In this document: positions 21,314 through 29,268 of the stretch, piece by piece | How positions within the stretch are numbered: the first letter of the stretch is position 1 | How the letters are laid out: the number at the start of each line of letters is the position of its first letter | Origin: Moritella sp. F3 | GTDB lineage: Bacteria > Pseudomonadota > Gammaproteobacteria > Enterobacterales > Moritellaceae | NCBI RefSeq assembly: GCF_015082335.1 | Contig: NZ_BLRL01000017.1 | Coordinates: forward strand, 26,004 to 90,003 | Direction of reading: 5' to 3' | Length of the DNA: 64,000 nt | Made by a program: the position numbers and the translations under genes | Notes under the pieces: model-generated | What the model was told of the DNA's origin: nothing | Database searches by the model: none | The model's input: only the letters and a program-made list of their open reading frames with translations

Positions 21314-22282
21314 TTAAGTTTCAGCACGTCGCAATGATACTTCGCCACCAACATAAGGGCTGATAACCCCGTCAATTTCCAATAATAACGCACCAGTATG
21401 ATCAATGCCTTTGGCAATACCGTGTTTTTGTTTCTCACCTAAGGTTAAAACCACCGGACAATCTTTAAATGCATCACAACGGTTCCATTCTTCGACGAAA
21501 TGCGAAAAGCCAAACTGCTCAAAATCAGTTAATACCGTCACTAAATGCGATAAATAGCGGGTTGCAAGCTCATTCCTATCGAGTGGCAGTTGTAACTGTT
21601 GGCTGATATCAGTCCAAGCTTGATCAATTTCCAGCCCTGCTTGCAACGGCATATTTACATTCAAGCCTAAGCCGATAACTAAATGGCACTCCCCACCCGC
21701 GGTGGCAATAATTTCAACCAGCACACCGGCAATTTTCTTACCATCAACATAGACATCATTCGGCCATTTCAACTGAGTATTAGCAATGCCTAAATCAGTC
21801 AGCGTACGCTCAACGGCAATACCGATCACCAAACTTAAGCCAGATGCGGCTTGAATACCGGCATCAAGGCTCCAGTAAGTACTGGTATAAAGATGGGAGC
21901 CATAAGGCGATACCCATTTCTTACCACGACGACCACGGCCAGCAGTTTGATATTCCGCAAAACAACTGTGACCTTTATGCAATAACGCTGCTTTATCCAA
22001 TAGATGTTGATTAGTCGAACCGAGCACTTGGTGACACTCAACCGTGACGCCACTCCCCTCGGCAATCTGCTGAGCATCAATCAATTGTAAAGGTGATGAA
22101 AGCTTATAGCCCTTACCGGTGATCTTGAATATATCTAAGCCGATTGTTTCTAATACCTTAACCTGTTTACTCACGGCCATGCGGCTGACACCTAGGGTTT
22201 CACCTAAGGCTTCACCAGAATGAAACTCACCATCAGCAAGTAAACGTATTAACTGTTGTCGTGACGCTGTCATATTAACCAT
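21314..22282 (-). CDS. birA: Biotin-protein ligase / biotin operon repressor BirA
   Basis: BirA activates biotin with ATP, transfers it to the acetyl-CoA carboxylase carrier protein and, as a dimer, represses biotin genes. An N-terminal winged helix is visible (SGEALGETLGVSRMAVSKQVKVLE), so this is the bifunctional class. The catalytic core has GRGRRGKKWVSPYGSHLYTS, LKWPNDVYVDGKKIAGVLVE and a C-terminal SH3-like domain. I start at ATG 22282, which has GGAGG six bases upstream and overlaps the last codons of murB by 8 bases, giving 322 residues (E. coli 321). The murB-birA pairing is the common gammaproteobacterial order. Confidence 0.96.
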   Translation of the reverse strand: MVNMTASRQQLIRLLADGEFHSGEALGETLGVSRMAVSKQVKVLETIGLDIFKITGKGYKLSSPLQLIDAQQIAEGSGVTVECHQVLGSTNQHLLDKAALLHKGHSCFAEYQTAGRGRRGKKWVSPYGSHLYTSTYWSLDAGIQAASGLSLVIGIAVERTLTDLGIANTQLKWPNDVYVDGKKIAGVLVEIIATAGGECHLVIGLGLNVNMPLQAGLEIDQAWTDISQQLQLPLDRNELATRYLSHLVTVLTDFEQFGFSHFVEEWNRCDAFKDCPVVLTLGEKQKHGIAKGIDHTGALLLEIDGVISPYVGGEVSLRRAET

Positions 22283-23306
22283 TACACACCTCCGCCAAGT
22301 TAGTTTCACCGTCACGTCCAATGAAGCGCACTTCATGCTGTAACTCAACCGCAAAACGCGCCGCCACCGTCGCTTGGATATGTTGCGCAAGCATCACAAT
22401 ATCATGTGCTGTTGCCGTGCCAGTATTGACGATGACTAAGGCCTGCTCGGTATGCACTTGCGCCCCACCTCGCTGATAACCTTTGAGATCACATTGATCA
22501 ATCAACCAGCCAGCCGCCAATTTAATCTTATCACCCGCAGAATAATGCGGCATGGTTGGGTTGTTCTCGAAAATCACATCAAATTGCGCTTTATTGATGA
22601 TCGGGTTTTTAAAAAAACTACCCGCATTACCAAGCTTATTCGGATCAGGGAGTTTTTGTTGGCGAGTCAAACAAACCTGCTTAAAGATTGTTAATGCCGA
22701 TGCATCCGAGCCTAAATTGGCTAGCGGACCATAATTAATTTTAGCTACCCAAGGTTTCGGTAATCTAATACCCACAGCGGTGATCACTGCTTTATCTTTA
22801 AGCTCACCTTTGAAAATACTATCACGGTAATCAAATTGGCATTCTGCCGATGTATAACGGCGCACCGTTAAGCTTTCAATATCAAGTACATCGACATAAT
22901 CGCAGAAATTTTTCAATTCAACGCCATAGGCACCAATATTTTGTACTGGGGCTGCGCCGACAACACCGGGTATCAGGGCTAAATTCTCTAACCCTGCATA
23001 GCCTTGCGCCAAGGTCCACTGAACAAATTCATGCCAGTTTTCACCTGCAGCAACATGTAAGCTCACCACGTCATCAATTGATTCATTCACTGTGATACCC
23101 GTTAAACAAATACGAATAACCAGTCCATTAAAGTCATCACAAAATAATAAATTACTACCGCCACCAAGAATTAATCGCTGAGGAGCTGGGATAGCTAATG
23201 CTAATTTAAGCTCAGCTAAGGTCGTGACGGTGACAAATTGCGCCGCGTAAGCATCAACACCAAAACTGGTGTAAGGTTTTAAATTATGATTTTTTAGTAT
23301 TTGCAT
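22275..23306 (-). CDS. murB: UDP-N-acetylenolpyruvoylglucosamine reductase MurB
   Basis: FAD enzyme that reduces UDP-GlcNAc-enolpyruvate to UDP-MurNAc in peptidoglycan synthesis. FAD-binding ILGGGSNLLF (near residue 54), the PGVVGAAPVQNIGAYGVE segment and the NAGSFFKNP loop with the catalytic serine are present. It is the type I form, as in E. coli. I chose ATG 23306 because MQILKNHNLKPYTSFG matches the E. coli start; the frame extends to 23396 but would overlap the divergent acetyltransferase gene. The length is 343 aa. Confidence 0.95.
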   Translation of the reverse strand: MQILKNHNLKPYTSFGVDAYAAQFVTVTTLAELKLALAIPAPQRLILGGGSNLLFCDDFNGLVIRICLTGITVNESIDDVVSLHVAAGENWHEFVQWTLAQGYAGLENLALIPGVVGAAPVQNIGAYGVELKNFCDYVDVLDIESLTVRRYTSAECQFDYRDSIFKGELKDKAVITAVGIRLPKPWVAKINYGPLANLGSDASALTIFKQVCLTRQQKLPDPNKLGNAGSFFKNPIINKAQFDVIFENNPTMPHYSAGDKIKLAAGWLIDQCDLKGYQRGGAQVHTEQALVIVNTGTATAHDIVMLAQHIQATVAARFAVELQHEVRFIGRDGETNLAEVCNG

Positions 23307-23400
23307 GAAATAATTAGCACTCGTAACGCATGATCCCATGCAGATAGTACCGTGATAATACCGTATCTGTATGCAAAACCGAATAATAAAAGGCAACGAG

Positions 23401-23844
23401 ATGCAGTTTCAGTGGTTAAAGAAAATAGAGAATCCGTTAGTTAAACCTTTTTATAAGCAATATCTGCCTTATTCTCGCCCCAACAAAGCCGAGCATATCG
23501 CCGTTTTAAAAGACAACAATAGCAAAGATAAGAATACCATTGTCGCTTGCGCACGTTTACGTCCTATCGGAGAGTTAACGCTACTCACGGGCATGTTAGT
23601 GTCTCCCGATTATCGTGGCCAGCAACTCGGTCATCAGTTATTACGCGAGATGCGTACTCACTTCATCACCGGTAAAACCTTTACCTTTGCTTTACCCCAC
23701 CTTGCCGATTTCTATCATCAGCACGGTTTTGTGCCAACAACGCAGGCACCAAACGACATTCAGCAGCGCTTTTTGGCCTATCAGCAGCAAGGAAAAGCCC
23801 TGCTGCTATTAGGCTTTAATGATTCTAATCAAGCTGACATCTGA
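23401..23844 (+). CDS. GNAT-family N-acetyltransferase, 147 aa
   Basis: Acetyl-CoA-dependent acetyltransferase of unknown substrate. Motif A reads VSPDYRGQQLGHQLLREM (about residues 71-88), with the R/QxxGxG-type pyrophosphate-binding loop, here RGQQLG. FYHQHGFV is the usual motif B landmark. AAGG lies 7 bases before the ATG at 23401; an upstream in-frame ATG at 23371 has no ribosome binding site. It is divergent from murB, with starts 94 bases apart. Confidence 0.85.
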   Translation: MQFQWLKKIENPLVKPFYKQYLPYSRPNKAEHIAVLKDNNSKDKNTIVACARLRPIGELTLLTGMLVSPDYRGQQLGHQLLREMRTHFITGKTFTFALPHLADFYHQHGFVPTTQAPNDIQQRFLAYQQQGKALLLLGFNDSNQADI

Positions 23845-23910
23845 TTATCTTTATAATAATATGAAATTACGTTAAGCTGATCACAGCCCATAATTAGACT
23901 AATAGACATC

Positions 23911-24972
23911 ATGACAATTAAAACAGACGAACTTAGAACTACCTATATCGATCAGGTGATCACTCCAAGTCAACTGATTAAAGAGTTTCCATTATCTGAT
24001 AACGCCGCACAGCAACTTATTAATAAACGCCGAGAGATAGAAGCGATTATTGAAGGTAAAGATAAACGCCTGCTGGTTATCATTGGTCCTTGCTCAATTC
24101 ATGATACTAACGCCGCTTTAGATTACGCCCGTCGTCTAAAACCATTGCAAGAGCAATATAAAGATAGCTTAGTGATTGCAATGCGCGTGTACTTTGAAAA
24201 GCCACGTACCATTGTGGGCTGGAAAGGCTTGATCAGCGATCCGGATTTAAACGGTAAATATCAAGCAAACAAAGGTCTACGCTTAGCACGTAAACTATTA
24301 GTAGATATTACTGAAATCGGTTTACCAATCGCTACCGAATTCTTAGACATGGTTAACGGCCAATACATCGCCGATTTAATCAGCTGGGGCGCAATCGGTG
24401 CTCGTACGACAGAAAGCCAAGTACATCGTGAAATGGCATCTGCTCTATCTTGCCCTGTTGGTTTCAAAAATGGTACTGACGGTAATACGAAAATTGCCAT
24501 TGATGCAGTACGCGCAGCTCAAGTACCACATATCTTTTACTCACCAGATAAAGATGGCCTAATGACGGTATACCAAACACACGGTAATCCATTTGGTCAC
24601 GTTATTTTACGTGGTGGTAAAACGCCTAACTATGAGCGTTCGCACATTGATACTGCAACTAACGCCTTAACGGATGCGGGCTTAGCACCTTCAGTTGTGG
24701 TAGATTTCAGTCATGGCAACAGCCAAAAGCTTCATACTAATCAGCTACTTGTTGCTGAAGATGTGATGACGCAAATGCGTACTGGCAGCATGCAAATTTC
24801 AGGTATTATGGCTGAAAGCTTTATCGAAGAAGGTAATCAAGCTGTCGTAGCAGGCGAGCCTCTCGTTTACGGTAAAAGTATTACTGATGCTTGTATCCAC
24901 TGGCAAGATACTGAGCAGTTATTAGCTGACCTTGCTCAAGCAGCACGTGATCGTATCGAAATAACAAAATAA
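23911..24972 (+). CDS. aroH: 3-deoxy-7-phosphoheptulonate synthase, tryptophan-type AroH
   Basis: Class I DAHP synthase joining phosphoenolpyruvate and erythrose 4-phosphate, the entry to aromatic amino acid synthesis. Among the E. coli isozymes it is closest to the Trp-inhibited AroH: TDELRT at the N terminus, SPDKDGLMTVYQTHGNP, VVDFSHGNSQK and IAGIMAESF all follow AroH rather than AroG. Catalytic landmarks GPCSIHD, KPRTIVGWKGL, GARTTESQVHRE and FKNGTDG are intact. 353 residues, full length. No clear TrpR operator is visible upstream. A strong bidirectional terminator follows. Confidence 0.93.
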   Translation: MTIKTDELRTTYIDQVITPSQLIKEFPLSDNAAQQLINKRREIEAIIEGKDKRLLVIIGPCSIHDTNAALDYARRLKPLQEQYKDSLVIAMRVYFEKPRTIVGWKGLISDPDLNGKYQANKGLRLARKLLVDITEIGLPIATEFLDMVNGQYIADLISWGAIGARTTESQVHREMASALSCPVGFKNGTDGNTKIAIDAVRAAQVPHIFYSPDKDGLMTVYQTHGNPFGHVILRGGKTPNYERSHIDTATNALTDAGLAPSVVVDFSHGNSQKLHTNQLLVAEDVMTQMRTGSMQISGIMAESFIEEGNQAVVAGEPLVYGKSITDACIHWQDTEQLLADLAQAARDRIEITK

Positions 24973-24993
24973 CGTTATCGAATAGTGAATACC

Positions 24994-25036
24994 AAAAAGC
25001 CGCGTTACTTCATTACTTGAATTAGCGCGGCTTTTT
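24994..25036. terminator. Bidirectional terminator between aroH and glpX
   Basis: AAAAAGCCGCG (24994-25004) pairs perfectly with CGCGGCTTTTT (25026-25036). The T/A runs within the arms make it a valid intrinsic terminator on both strands, serving two convergent genes. Confidence 0.9.
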
Positions 25037-25075
25037 ATTATCTTCAATTTACTTAGCTACTGTATATCGAATAGC

Positions 25076-26092
25076 TTAACAGATGATGCTTTGCAGATCA
25101 GCATCGAAACGATTAAGCATATGCGTAGACTGAATACGACGAATAGTGCCCGACTTACCACGGATAACTAAGGTTTCAGTGGTCACTTGGTTGCCTTTAC
25201 GTTGTACACCTTCAACCAAGTCACCTTTGGTAATACCCGTAGCAGCAAAAATAACATTATCGTTTTTAGCTAATCTATCTAACGGTAAAATTTCGCCTAC
25301 CACTAAGCCAAGCGCTTCACATCGTGCGATTTCAATCTCACCAGCAGCGCGGTTTTCAGGCGTATCACCTTTCACATCGTGGCGCGCTAATAGTCGCGCT
25401 TGCATATTACCGTCCATCGCGCGTATTGCCGCAGCAGATATAACGCCTTCTGGCGCGCCGCCAACACAATACATCATATCAACTTCACTCTCAGGCATGC
25501 AGCATAAAATCGACGCTGCAACATCACCATCAGGTAATGCGAATACACGCACACCCATTGCATGCAGCACTTTGATTTTATCGTCATGGCGCGGCTTAGC
25601 TAATGTCACGACCGTTAGTTCGCTAATATCTTTATTTAATGCTTTTGCGACATTACGAACATTGTCTTCAAGCGATAAGTTTAAGTCGATAGCGTTTTTA
25701 GCATCTGGACCTACAACCAATTTTTCCATATACATGTCAGGCGCTTTTAGAAATGCACCTTTCTCACCGACAGCAAGTACAGCAACAGCATTCGATTGGC
25801 CCATCGCAGTCATGCGCGTACCTTCAATCGGATCGACAGCAATATCAACAGCATCAGCGCCAATTATTTTCGTGCCGACTTTCTCACCGATGTAAAGCAT
25901 TGGCGCTTCATCAATTTCGCCTTCACCAATAACTATTTCACCGTCAATATCTATCTTATTTAGCATCACTCGCATGGCTTCAACAGCAGCACCATCAGCA
26001 ATATTCTTATCACCACGGCCTAGCCATTTATAACCAGCAAGTGCAGCGGCTTCAACGACGCGGGCGAATTCAATGGCAAGTGTACGTTTCAT
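25076..26092 (-). CDS. glpX: Fructose-1,6-bisphosphatase class II
   Basis: Hydrolyses fructose 1,6-bisphosphate to fructose 6-phosphate in gluconeogenesis. 338 residues (E. coli GlpX 336). Class II landmarks are GEGEIDEAPMLYIGE with metal ligands near residue 57, VDPIEGT near residue 88, and YCVGGAPEGVISAAA. It is a single-gene unit here, not in a glycerol operon as in E. coli. Confidence 0.95.
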   Translation of the reverse strand: MKRTLAIEFARVVEAAALAGYKWLGRGDKNIADGAAVEAMRVMLNKIDIDGEIVIGEGEIDEAPMLYIGEKVGTKIIGADAVDIAVDPIEGTRMTAMGQSNAVAVLAVGEKGAFLKAPDMYMEKLVVGPDAKNAIDLNLSLEDNVRNVAKALNKDISELTVVTLAKPRHDDKIKVLHAMGVRVFALPDGDVAASILCCMPESEVDMMYCVGGAPEGVISAAAIRAMDGNMQARLLARHDVKGDTPENRAAGEIEIARCEALGLVVGEILPLDRLAKNDNVIFAATGITKGDLVEGVQRKGNQVTTETLVIRGKSGTIRRIQSTHMLNRFDADLQSIIC

Positions 26093-26241
26093 TTGTTAAC
26101 TCCTATACATAAGTAGGTAAATTTTAAAGCACTACTTATTTAATTACAATTTGAGAGTCGTTATATTTAAACATCTAATATTTAAGATCATGTTTAAAAA
26201 TCATATTCAAAGTCATCGCTCCAATACATCAGTATGATGAC

Positions 26242-28155
26242 CTAACTAATAACAACATCTGTTTGTGGGATGCAGCTACACGCCAGTATCTTTTTAGCCT
26301 TTTTACCATCATCAGTGAGAGCATGATCAGCAAGTACCCGCACTTCACCCGATTCTAACGTCACACGACAAACGCCACAGTAACCCGCACGACAATTATA
26401 AGGGATATTGACGCCATTTTTTTCTGCTTGTTCTAATAATGTCGTTTTGTTATCGCCAATAAAACTAGTATCCCAGCTATCCAATAAGATATTCACCGGT
26501 TTGCCCGGCGTCTCTGAATGTTTATGATCGCCAAAACTTTCAGTAAATTGCTGTTCAGCAGGTACATCAAGCGCCGTTAATGCCGACGTCATCGTGGCCA
26601 TAAATGCTTCAGGGCCACAAACATACACAGAGCGATCACTAATATCACGTACCACATCAGCGAGCATTTGCTGATCAATACGCCCTCTCAACCCAGTCCA
26701 AGCACTTTGGCTCGTTTCAGCAGTCAAAGTGAGTACCAAGCGCATATTTGTATGTTGGCGAGTGAGTAACTGCAATTCATCAAGGGCGATCAAGTCTACT
26801 GCTGTTTTGGCACTGTAAAAGAAGACAATGTCTTTATCACACTCAGTATCGGCATAATAACGCGCCATCGACAACATAGGAGTGATACCACTGCCCGCTG
26901 ACAGTAATAGCAATTTTTGCGTTGTCGCGGTAAAGGCATGAAAAGGCCCGCGCGGTGATGACGCGCCTAAGCGGCCGCCAACCGTTAAATTATCATTCAA
27001 CCAATTTGATGCTTTACCTTCTGTTACCCGCTTGACGGTAATCGCTAACAAATCAGGTCGGCTTGGCGAAGATGACAAAGTATAGTTGCGCATCACCAGA
27101 TCTTGACCAATTTTTAGATTGAGCGTAATAAACTGGCCCGGTTTGTAATTCAATAATGCCGCAGGTTCAACGCGAAAACGAAATGTTTTAGTATCAGGTG
27201 TTTCATCAATAACCGCGACACAACACAATTGCCTTGTTTCGCCTTTGCCCCATAAGGTTTTAGCTTGCTGCTGGGCAGGATGTTTGACTACCGGCTTGGC
27301 TGCTGATGCCATGGGTTGCTGTTTAGGACGATTATCAGCATAAAACTTAGGTTCATGATACTCCAAAACTTCGACGCTATCGCCAAGCTTAATCTCCGCA
27401 TCATTATGACTAATTAAATTTTGACCAAAATCAATCCGGCCCTCGCTATCTTTGCGGAATAAATTTAATGTTTGTAACGGTTCTTTATCATCCGCAAAAT
27501 TGATTTCGCCTGGGGGCAGTGTCGTAAAAATACAGCGTTCACAAGCTTTAACTAATTCAAATTCAGCATCACCTATTTTTATCCGTTTCCAAGTATCTTC
27601 AGCAAAAGGTTCGCAACCTGTCACGACTAAATTGGTTCTAAATTGGCGCATATCAATCGGTCTGGCGGTACTACGATTCAATTCATCAAGTGACGCTTGC
27701 GAGATTAATAACAGCGGGAAACCATCAGCAAAGCCAACTTGTTTATCAAAATTAGCGACTTTGCGTGACGACTCCTCACCGAAATAAAGTAACTGACATG
27801 CCACGCCGAGGAATTTAGTTAACCACAGGTTCATTTCCTCACTACAGCGCTGACCTTTAATGCATGAGTCCCAAACCGTTACATCAGTATAATCTTGCTG
27901 GAGTTCTTTAAATGTGAGGGCTACCGGCGGCATTTTCGGCGCAGAAAGCATGATACCTTGAGAGGACACTTCAATCTTGATGGTCGATATTTTAGGTTGT
28001 GTTCGACCGGTAATAAATTGTCCTTGCATGTCACTAATCATAAAGCGACGGTCATGCTCCAAGCCCATTTCACTCACATGTGATTGGGTTAAGTTAATTG
28101 CTTTTGCAGACTTTAATGGATAAATAGTCAATCCAGATAGATTTATTTTAGTCAC
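26242..28155 (-). CDS. MOSC domain-flavoreductase-ferredoxin fusion oxidoreductase
   Basis: Three modules in one 637-residue chain. Residues 1 to about 280 are a YcbX-like MOSC N-domain plus MOSC domain, with the conserved cysteine region KACERCIFT that in MOSC/mARC enzymes holds the molybdenum cofactor. Residues about 310-535 are a ferredoxin-NADP reductase-type module, with the FAD motif RNYTLSSS and the NAD(P) motif SAGSGITPML. Residues about 550-637 are a plant-type 2Fe-2S domain, CxxxxCxxC in YNCRAGYCGVCRVT plus a late ACSC. E. coli YcbX has only MOSC plus the 2Fe-2S part and needs CysJ to reduce N-hydroxylated bases. This version could be self-sufficient, which is inference. A linker of Lys/Gln/Pro/Ala (about 280-308) joins the halves. 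Confidence 0.85.
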   Translation of the reverse strand: MTKINLSGLTIYPLKSAKAINLTQSHVSEMGLEHDRRFMISDMQGQFITGRTQPKISTIKIEVSSQGIMLSAPKMPPVALTFKELQQDYTDVTVWDSCIKGQRCSEEMNLWLTKFLGVACQLLYFGEESSRKVANFDKQVGFADGFPLLLISQASLDELNRSTARPIDMRQFRTNLVVTGCEPFAEDTWKRIKIGDAEFELVKACERCIFTTLPPGEINFADDKEPLQTLNLFRKDSEGRIDFGQNLISHNDAEIKLGDSVEVLEYHEPKFYADNRPKQQPMASAAKPVVKHPAQQQAKTLWGKGETRQLCCVAVIDETPDTKTFRFRVEPAALLNYKPGQFITLNLKIGQDLVMRNYTLSSSPSRPDLLAITVKRVTEGKASNWLNDNLTVGGRLGASSPRGPFHAFTATTQKLLLLSAGSGITPMLSMARYYADTECDKDIVFFYSAKTAVDLIALDELQLLTRQHTNMRLVLTLTAETSQSAWTGLRGRIDQQMLADVVRDISDRSVYVCGPEAFMATMTSALTALDVPAEQQFTESFGDHKHSETPGKPVNILLDSWDTSFIGDNKTTLLEQAEKNGVNIPYNCRAGYCGVCRVTLESGEVRVLADHALTDDGKKAKKILACSCIPQTDVVIS

Positions 28156-28201
28156 GAATTAATTCCCTTACTGTAACGACGCTTGCACTTTCAGATGCCG
28201 C

Positions 28202-28846
28202 TCATGCAACTGAAAGTGCAATAAAATACTGAGCAAGATAATAGCTTACAATAATAACGCCATAAGCACTATGGAACTGTTTTTTAAATCGATCGAATGC
28301 CAGTGTCGCATCTGAAAACAAAAACACAATGGCACCAATAAAGGCATACAGGCTGGCTGAACTCTCTAGATTAAAGTAACGCTCACCACTGACCCAGGCC
28401 ATCACCACAATAATACTCATATACACCAAGACTGGTGCTTTCATTTCCGCGAGAGAGGACCACAATATGGTTAAATACAATATTGCGATAATCATTAAAG
28501 GCGCGATCAACGTCCAGGTATAAGTCATCTCAAACTGCATAGAAAAAGCAACGATGTAAGCTACATGGGCGACTAAAAAACTTAATAAGCCGGGGATAAA
28601 TCGATCTTTGGGGAGCATCAGGAAGATGTCACCTAAGGTCGACAACAACAGCCCCAGTAAGATAAACCAAACATAATCACTGAGCGCTGGGGATAGATGC
28701 CAACATAACGCCACAATAGCGAGTGTAGTGACAGGCTTGAATACATAGAACAACCACTTTTGCTCTTTATAAGCGCCATATAAATGCAGTAAAGCACACA
28801 CAAAGATACCCAGCGTACTTGTTATTAGCGTCGTTGTAACGTCCAT
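28202..28846 (-). CDS. YhhN/TMEM86-family membrane protein (lysoplasmalogenase family)
   Basis: 214 residues with about eight predicted membrane helices. Conserved family marks are KPVTTLAIVA near residue 37, GDIFLMLPKDRF near 72, and the C-terminal FLFSDATLAFDRF. Characterised members hydrolyse the vinyl-ether bond of lysoplasmalogens, but bacterial roles are mostly unproven. It lies 46 bases downstream of the MOSC-reductase start region on the same strand, yet is read before it, so the two may share a transcript. Confidence 0.8.
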   Translation of the reverse strand: MDVTTTLITSTLGIFVCALLHLYGAYKEQKWLFYVFKPVTTLAIVALCWHLSPALSDYVWFILLGLLLSTLGDIFLMLPKDRFIPGLLSFLVAHVAYIVAFSMQFEMTYTWTLIAPLMIIAILYLTILWSSLAEMKAPVLVYMSIIVVMAWVSGERYFNLESSASLYAFIGAIVFLFSDATLAFDRFKKQFHSAYGVIIVSYYLAQYFIALSVA

Positions 28847-29055
28847 TTTGACTCTTCCATCGTATTGAATAAATGCTCAATACTGAGTCATTTTCATCGC
28901 TATATACAAGTATTAAAACGCTATAACTGTGCGCAAGTTAACAATTATATACATAACAACCTGTAATATTAATGAAATGGTAGACAGAAATTAGCGAATT
29001 AGACTAGTTTATTCACTCATAAAGCGGCTAATAAACACTGATGGAGATTATTATC

Positions 29056-29202
29056 ATGGAACAGCAACAAGCATTACAAAATCACCTTATCGCTATTGAA
29101 ATGTATATTTGCCACTTAGGTAAAACATTTGAAGAAGCGTGTGAGGAACTGAACCTAGATATTACTGATCAACTTGCGCTAAAAAGCATGATGGTAGCCT
29201 AA
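29056..29202 (+). CDS. Small protein of 48 aa, unknown function
   Basis: Translation begins MEQQQALQNHLIAIEMYICH and continues to LALKSMMVA before a TAA. GGAG lies 9 bases before the ATG, a convincing ribosome binding site. It is acidic and helical-looking, with one FEEACEELNLD segment and two cysteines, no signal peptide and no membrane stretch. It resembles the short orphan proteins found in marine gammaproteobacteria, but I do not recognise the family. It stands alone in a 420-base gap between the YhhN gene and the hybrid kinase. Confidence 0.55.
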   Translation: MEQQQALQNHLIAIEMYICHLGKTFEEACEELNLDITDQLALKSMMVA

Positions 29203-29268
29203 CCTAGCGCCACTTTATTATTTACCGATAGTGATCATTATTTGCTAACAGTAACTAAAGCCTAACCG

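Noticed and set aside
23893..23903. TrpR operator at aroH (ATTAGACTAAT)
   Set aside because: The 11-base palindrome lacks the CTAG core of TrpR sites and lies too close to the start codon.
25146..25895. 249-codon frame opposite glpX
   Set aside because: It lies fully inside glpX on the other strand, is Ser/Pro/Thr-rich as such shadows usually are, and has no ribosome binding site.
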